Source of the DNA: Massilia sp. METH4
GTDB taxonomy: Bacteria; Pseudomonadota; Gammaproteobacteria; Burkholderiales; Burkholderiaceae_D
Reading direction: 5' to 3'
Assembly: GCF_037094685.1 (NCBI RefSeq)
Contig: NZ_CP146614.1
Coordinates: 5,518,001 to 5,582,000, forward strand
DNA length: 64,000 nt
In this document: piece after piece, positions 8,747-16,139 of the stretch
Position numbering within the stretch: the first letter of the stretch is position 1
Layout of the letters: every line of letters starts with the position of its first letter
The notes under the pieces: generated by a model
Told to the model about the DNA's origin: nothing
The model's input: only the letters and a program-made list of their open reading frames with translations
Databases searched by the model: none
Program-made: the position numbers and the translations under genes

Positions 8747-9539
8747 TCTCAACGTATCTCCAACAGATGAGTGAGCACGCGAGCGAAAGAAAGGCCTGGT
8801 GAATGTCGGCCCTCCGTTCATAACGGATGCGCAGTCTGCGAAAACGGTGCAGCCATCCAAGTGTGCGTTCAACGACCCAACGCCATCGGCCTAGCCTTTC
8901 GCGTGACTCGACGCCGTAACGTGCAATCCGAGCTGAGATTCCTCGCCGGCGCAGCCAGGCCCGATGCGCCCTCGAAGCGTACGCTCGATCAGCATGTAGC
9001 TTACCTGGCCGTTTCCTCGCCCGGCCGGACAGCCCTTTAACAGCTGGGATCGATTCTACGAGAGGGATGAGTAGGCGCGAGTCATGGACCTGAGCGCCAG
9101 TGATTTGAGCTACCAGAGGCAGGCCACGCTGATCGACTAGTAAATGGTGTTTGCAGCCGAGCTTGCCGCGATCGGTCGGATTCCGGCCGGTATGCACGCC
9201 ACCAGCCGGTGCCGGTACGCTCGCTGCATCAATGCAAGCTCGATCCCACATGATCTGGTCATACCCTCGAAGGCGCCGCAGGACTGCCTCATGGACGCGC
9301 TGCCAAACACCGGCTTGCATCCATTGGTGAAGGCGACGCCAGCACGTCATGCCGCTGCCGCACCCAAGCTCACGCGGCAGGTATTCCCAAGGTATTCCAG
9401 TTTTGAGAACAAACAGAATGCCCGTCAGGGCTGCACGATCGTTGATCCGCGGTCGTCCACCTTTCGGCGAGCGACTGTAAGCAGGAAGATGAGCTTCTAT
9501 AAGCGACCAAAGGTCGTCGGGGAGAAGTGCTTGGGCCAT
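8736..9539 (-). CDS. IS5-family transposase
   Basis: A 267-residue DDE transposase in one uninterrupted frame. The N-terminal DNA-binding part (LLPDDLWSLIEAHLP, then GGRPRINDRAALTGILFVL and GIPWEYLPRELGCGSGMTCW) is characteristic of the IS427-type branch. The catalytic residues appear as Asp in CIDAASVPA, Asp in LHADRAYAS and Glu in RWVVERTLGWL. Full length and intact motifs suggest it can still be active. Its stop codon lies in the left inverted repeat. No inverted repeat is found near its start, which is what makes this copy unusual. Confidence 0.93.
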   Translation of the reverse strand: MAQALLPDDLWSLIEAHLPAYSRSPKGGRPRINDRAALTGILFVLKTGIPWEYLPRELGCGSGMTCWRRLHQWMQAGVWQRVHEAVLRRLRGYDQIMWDRACIDAASVPAPAGGVHTGRNPTDRGKLGCKHHLLVDQRGLPLVAQITGAQVHDSRLLIPLVESIPAVKGLSGRARKRPGKLHADRAYASRAHRAWLRRRGISARIARYGVESRERLGRWRWVVERTLGWLHRFRRLRIRYERRADIHQAFLSLACSLICWRYVERFC

Positions 9540-9589
9540 GGCAGCAGTCCGCCGGTGAAAACGGCCGTCATCTTATGCTCAGAACTGCG

Positions 9590-9650
9590 GCCATGTGCGT
9601 CCGCTTCCGCCCCAAAGCTGCCGTTGGCATGCGGACTAAATTACACCCCA
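9590..9650 (-). repeat. Boundary repeat between transposase and first passenger gene
   Basis: Read on the minus strand it contains GTCCGC, then CTTTGGGGCGGAAGCGGAC, so GTCCGC and GCGGAC form short inverted ends. It shares the TTTGGGGCGG core with copies at 6953 and 10575. Confidence 0.5.
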
Positions 9651-10175
9651 CCACATCTGCCGGGTCGCGACGGCTGGCACGAGATCGTCCGCCACCGACG
9701 AAACTGTGTCGAATGAGGCGTTTGCCTCGGCAGGCTTTTTGTCCTGCATTGCGGAATAGCCGGCGGTGCCGCAAACCGATCGCTTGAAGGACTCGAACTC
9801 TCGAAAATCCCAGCAGGCGAACGACCAAGTCCCAGCGGGCAGCACATGCGTAATAACGTCCATGTCCCACCTATAGCAGAGACGCAGCCGTAGTCTATGA
9901 ACTGGGGAGGGCAAGTCACTGTCGCCAGATGGAAGCCGGAGAAGTCTGACCAAGCCAATTTCCAGGCGAGTTCCGCGCCCGTAGTCAGTCACGTCCTCAT
10001 AGCATGCGATCCCATCGCCATTCTCAGCAAGGACGTCAGAAAACCGGATGGTGGTCCAAAACTCTTCCATGGCGTCGAACGCGATTGGCAGAGTTAGGGC
10101 TGAAAGCTTCAGCGACCGAGAGCGGAGGAAAGCTCGAAACTCTTTTTCCACTTGGGAGGAATCTTTTAGAAGCAT
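9636..10175 (-). CDS. Hypothetical protein, passenger gene of IS5-type element
   Basis: A 179-residue frame starting MLLKDSSQVEKEFRAFL with ATG. It has no recognised domain. The first 120 residues have reasonable protein character (FWTTIRFSDVLAENGD, LRLRLCYRWDMDVITHVL, TWSFACWDFREFESF). The last 40 residues run into a boundary repeat and may not belong to the original gene. A copy of its first ~12 codons plus upstream DNA occurs in inverted orientation at 11318-11430, outside the element. Orientation matches the transposase and the other passengers. It may be partly decayed. Confidence 0.45.
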   Translation of the reverse strand: MLLKDSSQVEKEFRAFLRSRSLKLSALTLPIAFDAMEEFWTTIRFSDVLAENGDGIACYEDVTDYGRGTRLEIGLVRLLRLPSGDSDLPSPVHRLRLRLCYRWDMDVITHVLPAGTWSFACWDFREFESFKRSVCGTAGYSAMQDKKPAEANASFDTVSSVADDLVPAVATRQMWWGVI

Positions 10176-10275
10176 CGACTATTTGAAAAAACGAGGCTAA
10201 CTGGCAGTCCACGACCGTCCGCTACTGCCCATCTCGGCCGTTCATTGTACGGCGGCAACCGACCATTGTGTACGA

Positions 10276-10551
10276 TCACACCTCAGCGTCGTAGACTTCT
10301 TTCTCGAGCGCTGCAGTGAGCTTGGCACACAATTTGGTGATCCATCCCCTAAAAAGCAGAGGATCGGTATTTCCAGCGACCAGCAACCCGCTTGGCTCGA
10401 CGGAAGCCCCAATGAAAAACTCGCTGCCCCACGGCCCGAACCAGGTCGAATGCTCTTCAAGCCACCCATCCATTGAACGATATACGGTCGTGACCTTGGC
10501 CCAGTCGGACTCAGAAAGGCCATAAGGCAAATTTAGAGTGATTGACTGCAT
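10276..10551 (-). CDS. Small conserved-looking hypothetical protein, passenger gene
   Basis: A 91-residue soluble protein. It opens with ITLNLPYGLSESDWAKV, has a Trp/Gly-rich centre (DGWLEEHSTWFGPWGSEFF) and ends GWITKLCAKLTAALEKEVYDAE. The composition and even use of codon positions support a real gene. I have a vague impression of similar short proteins in other proteobacteria but cannot name a family. It is separated from the next passenger upstream by a 116-bp imperfect palindrome. Function unknown; single-gene spacing is cassette-like. Confidence 0.65.
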   Translation of the reverse strand: MQSITLNLPYGLSESDWAKVTTVYRSMDGWLEEHSTWFGPWGSEFFIGASVEPSGLLVAGNTDPLLFRGWITKLCAKLTAALEKEVYDAEV

Positions 10552-10574
10552 TCTTGGATGTTCTGGTGTGCGCT

Positions 10575-10690
10575 AGGTCCGCTGTTGGCAGTTCTTGGCC
10601 GAACTCGGCCGTTCGCGACAGGATAGCATGTCGCCGAAGCAGAAAGTCACGGCCTGTCGCGACAGGCAGCTACCGCCCCAAAGCGGACCT
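10575..10690 (-). repeat. Cassette-boundary repeat, copy 2 (imperfect palindrome)
   Basis: The outer nine bases are perfectly inverted: AGGTCCGCT at 10575-10583 and AGCGGACCT at 10682-10690. Inside lies a further inverted motif CTGTCGCGACAG. Read on the minus strand it aligns with 6953-7060. It recalls a recombination site or a REP-like unit, but the GTTRRRY core of integron attC sites is absent. Confidence 0.7.
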
Positions 10691-10715
10691 TCACAATGAT
10701 GGCATGAGAGAGCAG

Positions 10716-11030
10716 CTAGACAATGCGTCCCTCGTTCCGGATAGCTTCATACATGCGCTCTACGTACTTGCGATCCTTCGTATCGGGAAGTAAAACGTCT
10801 ACTTGATGCAGAATAGTCTTCGCATGAGCGCATGAGATTTGAATCGGGTTAACAGCGTAGGGACGTTCGACAATAACAGGCTTTTCGTAGGCAATGGCGT
10901 TGCTTCCCTCTAGGACAACTGGAAGGAGAAGCCAGTAGTACGAACCGTTTGCTCCCTGAAACGAGGCACATAGTGACCCACCGTCTCGAAGCATTTCAAT
11001 GCCATGCGCAAGGGCGATTGATGGAAGCAT
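10716..11030 (-). CDS. Hypothetical protein, passenger gene next to right end
   Basis: A 104-residue protein starting MLPSIALAHGIEMLRDGG. It shows alternating hydrophobic strands (GSYYWLLLPVVLEG), a central segment PVIVERPYAVNPIQIS and a charged C-terminus (DRKYVERMYEAIRNEG). The ATG was chosen with AGGAT just upstream; the frame is open for 30 more codons, but these translate the transposon end repeat. It lies about 120 bp from the right inverted repeat, the same distance as the unrelated gene at 6254 from its own end repeat. No family recognised. Confidence 0.6.
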   Translation of the reverse strand: MLPSIALAHGIEMLRDGGSLCASFQGANGSYYWLLLPVVLEGSNAIAYEKPVIVERPYAVNPIQISCAHAKTILHQVDVLLPDTKDRKYVERMYEAIRNEGRIV

Positions 11031-11061
11031 ATCCTGAATAGACCCTAGAGTTGAAACGAAC

Positions 11062-11151
11062 GTCCGCTTCTGGCCGAAAGCGGCCGGTCGCATTGCCAAA
11101 GTGTACGTGCTTGTTGCCACCAGGACAAGCAGCGGGTTTTGTTAGGCGCTC
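11062..11151 (-). repeat. Right terminal inverted repeat and subterminal sequence
   Basis: The inverted repeat GGTTTTGTTAGGCGCTC (11135-11151) is followed by TTA. The inner 70 bases are repeated with about 83% identity at 6138-6210. The shared inner segment contains CACGTACACTTTGGCAAT in both copies. Confidence 0.8.
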
Positions 11152-11154
11152 TTA

Positions 11155-11761
11155 GAGAACGGCAGTCTATTTTGGACTGGTTTAGTCCGCCCCCACGAAG
11201 GGGACTCCTGTCCCACCTACGGTTCTCCTGCCCCATACATGCCGAGGATCAAACATTGGCTTTGGGCAAAGCGGCCGGTTGTGCCAGTCTGTGTTTTTTG
11301 CGGTTCGGCAGATTACTATGCTCTGGCCAACGGCCGAGATCTCGCAAATCCGTACTATCGTGGACTGCCGGGGCAGCCTCGTTTCTCACTAATAGCTTAT
11401 GCTTTTAAAAGATCCCTCCCAGGTTGAGGGCACCCCGAACTGCGGCGGCACCGCATTGTCACCGAGAAACGATCCCTACCTGGGACTTATGACCAGCGGG
11501 CCGGCATTCACCTCGCCCTCCCTTTGCTTGCCTGCCCTCTCATCTGCCACAGCTGGCCGGACAGGCTTCGTCAACCGCCGCGCGCAAACGATGACGAGGG
11601 GCGTCGCCCCGTTCCTGTAATCCCTCTCTTACACGGGCACGGGATGCCTGCTGCTACTCAGCCCGGCTATGGCACAGCATACTCGTTATACAGATGACAA
11701 CGCTCTTAATAAGAGTCAACGCCTAAGAGACCTTCACAGCCGCCTGGATAAAGAGACAAGA
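11155..11761. other. Region with duplicated fragment but no supported gene
   Basis: Between the transposon end and the cyanophycin operon no frame is convincing. A segment at about 11318-11430 is an inverted, diverged copy of 10145-10250. It includes CGGCCGAGAT, then TCGTGGACTGCC, then GCCTCGTTT, and finally the first codons MLLKDPSQVE of the passenger gene, after which similarity stops. A 62-codon frame at 11239-11427 mostly covers this copy. The remainder probably contains the promoter of the operon starting at 11762. Confidence 0.45.
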
Positions 11762-13198
11762 ATGCCCACTACCGCCCTCGCCCAACTTCCCCAGTCCACC
11801 GTCGATACCGGCAGCGCCAAGGCCGTGTACGACGCCTTGCATGATGGCGCCGATCCCGGCGTCGCCGCCGCGTACCTCGAAGCCCGGCTGGCCGAAGCGG
11901 CGGCCCTGCCGTGCGACCTGCCCGGCACGATCGACGAGATGGCCGCGTGGATCACGCGGCATACGGACGCGGTCGGTGCCGAGTACCGCGCCTATCTTGC
12001 CGCGCGCAAGGGCGGCGCACCGCGCCGCTTCTTCAAGACCCGTTCGCAGGCGCTGTATTTCCTGAAGGCCGTGGCCCCCACCAAGCTCGTGGATGGCGCC
12101 TGGCTGTATGGCGTGCTTGATCGCTGGCAAGATCCCGATTACCTCCCGCTCATCCGCATCTACCTGGAAGAGCTGGGTAACGGCGTGCCGGACAAGAACC
12201 ACGTAACGATCTACCGGAAGCTGCTGGAACAGCACGGCTGCGAGAACTGGCAGGGCCTGCCGGACCGGCACTATGTGCAGGGCGCGATTCAGCTGGCCCT
12301 GGCCGCGGGTGCTGATGATTTCCTGCCGGAACTGATCGGGTACAACCTCGGCTACGAACAGCTGCCCCTGCACCTGCTGATCACCTCGTACGAGTTGAAC
12401 GAGCTGGGCATCGATCCCTATTACTTCACGCTGCACGTCACCGTCGACAATGCCGACACCGGCCACGCGCATACCGCCCTGGAGGCCGTGAAGCGCCTGC
12501 TGCCGCGCGTGGGCGACCGCGCGGCATTCCTGCGCCGCGTCGCGGCCGGCTTCCGGCTCAACGACCTGGGCATCGGCACCGTCGAGGCCATCGCCTCGTT
12601 CGACCTGGAACGGGAAACCGTGGCCATGCTGGCCTCGAAGGCCGTGGTCGGCAAGAACATGCACTCGGATTACTGCCGCGTTGCCGGCCGCACCGTGAAC
12701 GATTGGCTGGCCGAGCCGGGCCAGATCCCGACTTTTCTCGAAAAGCTCGAGCAGCAGGGCTGGATCCGTCGCGGCGAGCCGGCCGAAAACAGCCGCTTCT
12801 GGAAACTGATCAACGGCGAGCGGGCCGAGATGTTCGGCGTGTTCAGCCCCTACGAACAGCAACTGCTGCAGGACTGGATCGTGACCCCGCGCGACGGCTC
12901 CGAGCCGGCCATTGCACGCGTGCCGAGCCACCGCGCCTTGCGCCGCAGCCTCGACACGCTCGACCAGGCGCCGGCGCGCAACACGGCCCCGCGCGGCGTC
13001 ATCCGCCATACCTTCCCCGCCGACGAGCACGCCTGGCAGACGATCGGCTGCGAACTGCGCCTGCTCGAAGCCCAGCTGGCCGCCACGTCGAGCAAGGACG
13101 AGGCGATGACCATGTTGATCGGGCTGATGGCGCCGAGCCAGCACCACACCTCCGCCGGCCTGATGGCCACGCGCGTGTTCAACCGTTTGTACCAGTGA
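11762..13198 (+). CDS. Iron-containing redox enzyme, heme-oxygenase-like fold
   Basis: A 478-residue mostly helical protein, first gene of the cyanophycin operon. Segments such as DKNHVTIYRKLLEQHGCENW, YNLGYEQLPLHLLITSYELNELG and the later TGHAHTALEAVKRLL carry spaced His and Glu residues. This is the pattern of heme-oxygenase-like diiron proteins (the iron-containing redox enzyme family). The C-terminal ~140 residues include a winged-helix-like stretch (FLEKLEQQGWIRRGEPAENSRFW) and are less clear. An upstream ATG at 11669 is in frame; the internal ATG was preferred because the preceding codons look non-coding. A link to cyanophycin is inferred only from the operon. Confidence 0.7.
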   Translation: MPTTALAQLPQSTVDTGSAKAVYDALHDGADPGVAAAYLEARLAEAAALPCDLPGTIDEMAAWITRHTDAVGAEYRAYLAARKGGAPRRFFKTRSQALYFLKAVAPTKLVDGAWLYGVLDRWQDPDYLPLIRIYLEELGNGVPDKNHVTIYRKLLEQHGCENWQGLPDRHYVQGAIQLALAAGADDFLPELIGYNLGYEQLPLHLLITSYELNELGIDPYYFTLHVTVDNADTGHAHTALEAVKRLLPRVGDRAAFLRRVAAGFRLNDLGIGTVEAIASFDLERETVAMLASKAVVGKNMHSDYCRVAGRTVNDWLAEPGQIPTFLEKLEQQGWIRRGEPAENSRFWKLINGERAEMFGVFSPYEQQLLQDWIVTPRDGSEPAIARVPSHRALRRSLDTLDQAPARNTAPRGVIRHTFPADEHAWQTIGCELRLLEAQLAATSSKDEAMTMLIGLMAPSQHHTSAGLMATRVFNRLYQ

Positions 13199-13280
13199 AG
13201 CACCGCCGTGCCGCCGGCACGGTAGCGCGACCACTGGCGGCGCGGCAAACCACTACACCATAACGACTCGAGGGGATACG

Positions 13281-14336
13281 ATGATGAATGTCACCGCAAG
13301 CGGCGGCCCGGCCGACCTGGGGGCCGCTGCGGCGGCTCCTGCCGATCTTTCCGCACCTGCCACCGCCTCCACCACGCCACGCACGCTGCCGCTGCCCGAC
13401 GCGGCGGCGCTGGTGGAGCTGGGCCGCGCCCTGCGCAAGGCCCGCTACCGCTTCACCACCGTCACGCCGGCCACGCACAGCCGCGTCAAGGGACGCAGCG
13501 ACCACGTGTGGGCACGCGACCTGGCCGACGTCTTCGGCTGGAGCCGCCCGTTCCGCGCCGACGCCCTTGCCCCCGAGCTGCTCGCGCTGATGATCCGCGC
13601 GGGCATCGCCCAGCCGCATCGCGACGGCTGGCGCTCCACACTGCGTGTCTCTTCGCTGGGCGACGCGCTGTACTTCCACTCGGCCTACCCCACCAGCGAG
13701 AGCGATGCCGTGTTCTTCGGCCCGGACACCTACCGTTTCGCCCGCGCGCTACGGGCCGAGCTGGCCGTGATCGAGGCCGGCGGCCGGCCGGTGAAACGGG
13801 CCGCCGACGTGGGAGCCGGTGCCGGCCCCGGCGCGCTGACGATCGCGCGCAGCCAGCCGGGCGCGGAAGTGCTGGCCCTGGACATCAACGGCCGCGCCAT
13901 GCACCTGTGCCGCGTGAACGCACAATTGGCCGAGTTGCCGAACGTGGCCGTGCGCCACAGCAACCTGCTGCAGGACGTGCCGGGCGACTTCGACCTGATC
14001 GTATCGAACCCGCCCTACCTGCTGGACAAGTCCGAACGCGCCTACCGGCACGGCGGCGGCGAGCTCGGCGCCGGCCTGTCGATCGCGCTCACGAAACAGG
14101 CCATCGGCCGCCTGGCGCCGGGCGGCAGCCTGCTGCTGTACACGGGCGTGGCGATGGTGCGCAACGAAGACCCGTTCCTGCGCCGCGTCGAGCCGATGCT
14201 CACGCAGGCGGGCATGAACTGGCACTACGAGGAGCTCGATCCGGACGTGTTCGGCGAAGAACTCGATACCCCGGCGTACGCCGAGGCGGACCGCATCGCG
14301 GCCGTGTGGCTGAAAGCATCGAAACCCCTGCATTGA
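13281..14336 (+). CDS. Class I methyltransferase, PrmC/HemK-like
   Basis: A 351-residue cytoplasmic protein. Residues ~1-40 are Ala-rich and probably disordered. The middle contains SAM motif I (AADVGAGAGPGALTIARS), an acidic motif II (VLALDINGRAMHLC) and the catalytic-type IVSNPPYLL. NPPY is the hallmark of enzymes that methylate amide or amino nitrogens, such as PrmC. It is more divergent and longer than PrmC, so a small-molecule or polymer substrate is likely. AGGGG lies five bases before the ATG. It sits 82 bp after the redox enzyme and 8 bp before the isoaspartyl peptidase, which places it in the cyanophycin operon. Confidence 0.8.
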   Translation: MMNVTASGGPADLGAAAAAPADLSAPATASTTPRTLPLPDAAALVELGRALRKARYRFTTVTPATHSRVKGRSDHVWARDLADVFGWSRPFRADALAPELLALMIRAGIAQPHRDGWRSTLRVSSLGDALYFHSAYPTSESDAVFFGPDTYRFARALRAELAVIEAGGRPVKRAADVGAGAGPGALTIARSQPGAEVLALDINGRAMHLCRVNAQLAELPNVAVRHSNLLQDVPGDFDLIVSNPPYLLDKSERAYRHGGGELGAGLSIALTKQAIGRLAPGGSLLLYTGVAMVRNEDPFLRRVEPMLTQAGMNWHYEELDPDVFGEELDTPAYAEADRIAAVWLKASKPLH

Positions 14337-14344
14337 AAGACACC

Positions 14345-15244
14345 ATGACCCAAGAAATGAAAGCCACCGTCGTCACGCACGGCGGTGCCGGCGGCAGCCG
14401 CGACCAGGACGACGGCTGCCAGTTCGCGGCCCGCACGGGCCTGGACCGCGTGGCCGGCGGCGGCAGTGCGCTGGACGGCGCCGTGGCCGCCTGCGTGGCG
14501 CTGGAAGACGATGGCCGCTACAACGCCGGCAGCGGCTCGGTGCTGTGCCTGGACGGTCGCACTGTCGAGATGGATGCCGCCGTGATGGATTCCCAGGGCA
14601 CGCTGGGCGCCGTTGCCTGCATCCAGCGGGTGAAGAATCCCGTGCTGGTCGCGCAGGCCGTCTCGCGCACGCCGCACTGGCTGCTGGCGGGCGAAGGCGC
14701 GGAACGCTTCGCCCGCACGGCCGGCTTCCCGCTGTACCACGAGATCAGCGAACGCCAGCGCGCCAAGCACCTGAAGCTGATGGCCACGCTGGGCGGCAAG
14801 GAGCCCGCCACGCCGGGCGTGGCCAACCGCGCGTTCGCCGACTACTGGAACTACGACACGCCACGCGAGTTTACCCCCTGCGACACGGTGGGTGCGGTGG
14901 CGCGCGACGCCGCCGGCAATTTCGCGGTGGCCTGCTCCACCGGCGGCTCCGCCCCCTCCCTGCTGGGCCGCGTGGGCGACACGCCGATCATCGGCAGCGG
15001 CTTCTATGCCGGCGCCGAGGGGGCCGTGGCCGTTACCGGCATTGGCGAACACATCGTGCGCCACCTGCTGGCCTATACCGTCTACGGCTGGATCGCCGGC
15101 GGCATGCCGGTCGAGGAAGCCGTGCGCCGCGGCGTGGCATTGCTGCCGAAGGAAATCGACGTGGGCGTGATCGCCGTCAACCGCACGGAAGCGGCGATGG
15201 ACAGCAACCGGGAAATGCCTTGCGCGCAGGTGTTGCATGACTGA
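14345..15244 (+). CDS. iaaA: Isoaspartyl peptidase / plant-type L-asparaginase
   Basis: A 299-residue Ntn hydrolase precursor. The N-terminal GGAGG and GDGRYNAGSGS-type segments are present (VVTHGGAGG; DDGRYNAGSGSVL). The autocleavage and catalytic Thr is about residue 181 in PCDTVGAVARD, followed by the beta-subunit motif ACSTGG. The family cleaves beta-Asp-X dipeptides; beta-Asp-Arg is the product of cyanophycinase, so this gene can complete cyanophycin breakdown to Asp and Arg. It overlaps the cyanophycinase gene by eight bases. Confidence 0.9.
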   Translation: MTQEMKATVVTHGGAGGSRDQDDGCQFAARTGLDRVAGGGSALDGAVAACVALEDDGRYNAGSGSVLCLDGRTVEMDAAVMDSQGTLGAVACIQRVKNPVLVAQAVSRTPHWLLAGEGAERFARTAGFPLYHEISERQRAKHLKLMATLGGKEPATPGVANRAFADYWNYDTPREFTPCDTVGAVARDAAGNFAVACSTGGSAPSLLGRVGDTPIIGSGFYAGAEGAVAVTGIGEHIVRHLLAYTVYGWIAGGMPVEEAVRRGVALLPKEIDVGVIAVNRTEAAMDSNREMPCAQVLHD

Positions 15245-16139
15245 ACACTTCGACCGCAGCCAGCATGGCCACCTCGTGATCGTCGGCGGCCATGAGGACC
15301 GCGAGAACAGCAAGGAAATCCTGTCGCGCTTCGTGCAGCTCTCGGGCGGAAAGTCGGCAACGATCGCCGTCATCACCGCGGCCAGCCGCGTGCCGGACGA
15401 GATGTGGCGGCGCTACGACACCGTGTTCCGCGAGATCGGCGTGCACGAAGTGATCCGCGTCGACCTGCCGGACCGCGCCACCGGCAACGATGCCGAGCTG
15501 GCCGCGCGCGTGCGCCGCTGCGACGGCATCTGGATGACGGGCGGCGACCAGAAGCGCCTGCTGGCCATGATCGGCGGCACGCTCCTCGACGAGGCAATGC
15601 ACGGCGCCCTGAAGGAGTCGGGCGCCTGCATCGGTGGCACCAGTGCCGGCGCCTCGGCCATGTGCGGCCACATGCTGGCCGACGGCAAGGCCGACCTGCT
15701 GCCCGAGAAGGGCTCGGTGAACCTGGGCGCGGGCCTGGGCTTCGTGCAGCGCGTGGTGATCGACCAGCACTTCTCGGAACGGCACCGGCTGGCGCGCCTG
15801 CTGACCGTGGTGGCGCAGAACCCCTACCTGCTGGGCATCGGCATCGACGAGGACACGGCGCTCGTGGTCGAGCGTGGCGTGGGCATCGAGGTGATCGGTG
15901 CCGGCAGCGTGACCGTCGTCGACGGCCGCACGATGATCTCGAACGTGGCCGACATCCCGTCCGGCGGCACGCCCCAGCTGATCGACGTACGCCTGCACCT
16001 GCTGCCGGCCGGCAGCAGCTTCGCCCTGCCGGAAGAGATCCACCATCCCCACCAGCTGCGGCCCGATGCAACCCGCGACACGCCGGCCGCGCTTACCGAT
16101 TTCGTCCGCAACGTCACCAAGAGGAATCCCCTGTCATGA
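15237..16139 (+). CDS. cphB: Cyanophycinase
   Basis: A 300-residue serine exopeptidase of the S51 family that degrades the arginine-aspartate polymer cyanophycin to beta-Asp-Arg. Visible motifs are HLVIVGGHEDR at the N-terminus, IWMTGGDQKRLL, and the nucleophile in CIGGTSAGASAM (Ser about 136), then VVIDQHFSERHRLARL. There is no signal peptide, so it acts on intracellular granules. Its ATG overlaps the end of the peptidase gene, and its stop overlaps the cphA start as ATGA. Length is normal for the family. Confidence 0.95.
   Translation: MTEHFDRSQHGHLVIVGGHEDRENSKEILSRFVQLSGGKSATIAVITAASRVPDEMWRRYDTVFREIGVHEVIRVDLPDRATGNDAELAARVRRCDGIWMTGGDQKRLLAMIGGTLLDEAMHGALKESGACIGGTSAGASAMCGHMLADGKADLLPEKGSVNLGAGLGFVQRVVIDQHFSERHRLARLLTVVAQNPYLLGIGIDEDTALVVERGVGIEVIGAGSVTVVDGRTMISNVADIPSGGTPQLIDVRLHLLPAGSSFALPEEIHHPHQLRPDATRDTPAALTDFVRNVTKRNPLS

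Larger units (their letters stand above)
8730..11151 (-). mobile_element. IS5-family element with passenger genes, 2,422 bp
   Basis: The element is bounded by perfect 17-bp inverted repeats, GAGCGCCTAACAAAACC at 8730-8746 and its complement at 11135-11151. Both are flanked by TTA (8727-8729 and 11152-11154), which fits the three-base target duplication of IS5-family subgroups using TNA targets. The transposase gene occupies the left third. The other ~1.6 kb hold three small unrelated genes read in the same direction, separated by palindromic boundary repeats. Ordinary IS5-family elements are about half this size and carry only the transposase. No additional inverted end lies close to the transposase start, so the passenger region seems to be part of the unit. 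Confidence 0.72.

Noticed and set aside
8730..11151. Integron attC sites suggested by GCCTAAC and GTTAGGC
   Set aside because: These strings belong to the 17-bp transposon ends, face inwards as an inverted pair and are flanked by TTA. No paired core sites, L boxes or integrase gene were found.
11669..11761. Upstream start for the heme-oxygenase-like gene
   Set aside because: Codons 1-31 look non-coding and lie in the less GC-rich border; the internal ATG was preferred, although neither has a strong ribosome site.
15404..16135. N-terminal extension of cyanophycin synthetase by about 240 codons
   Set aside because: The extension is out-of-frame reading of cphB; the ATG at 16136 with a ribosome site gives the normal family length.
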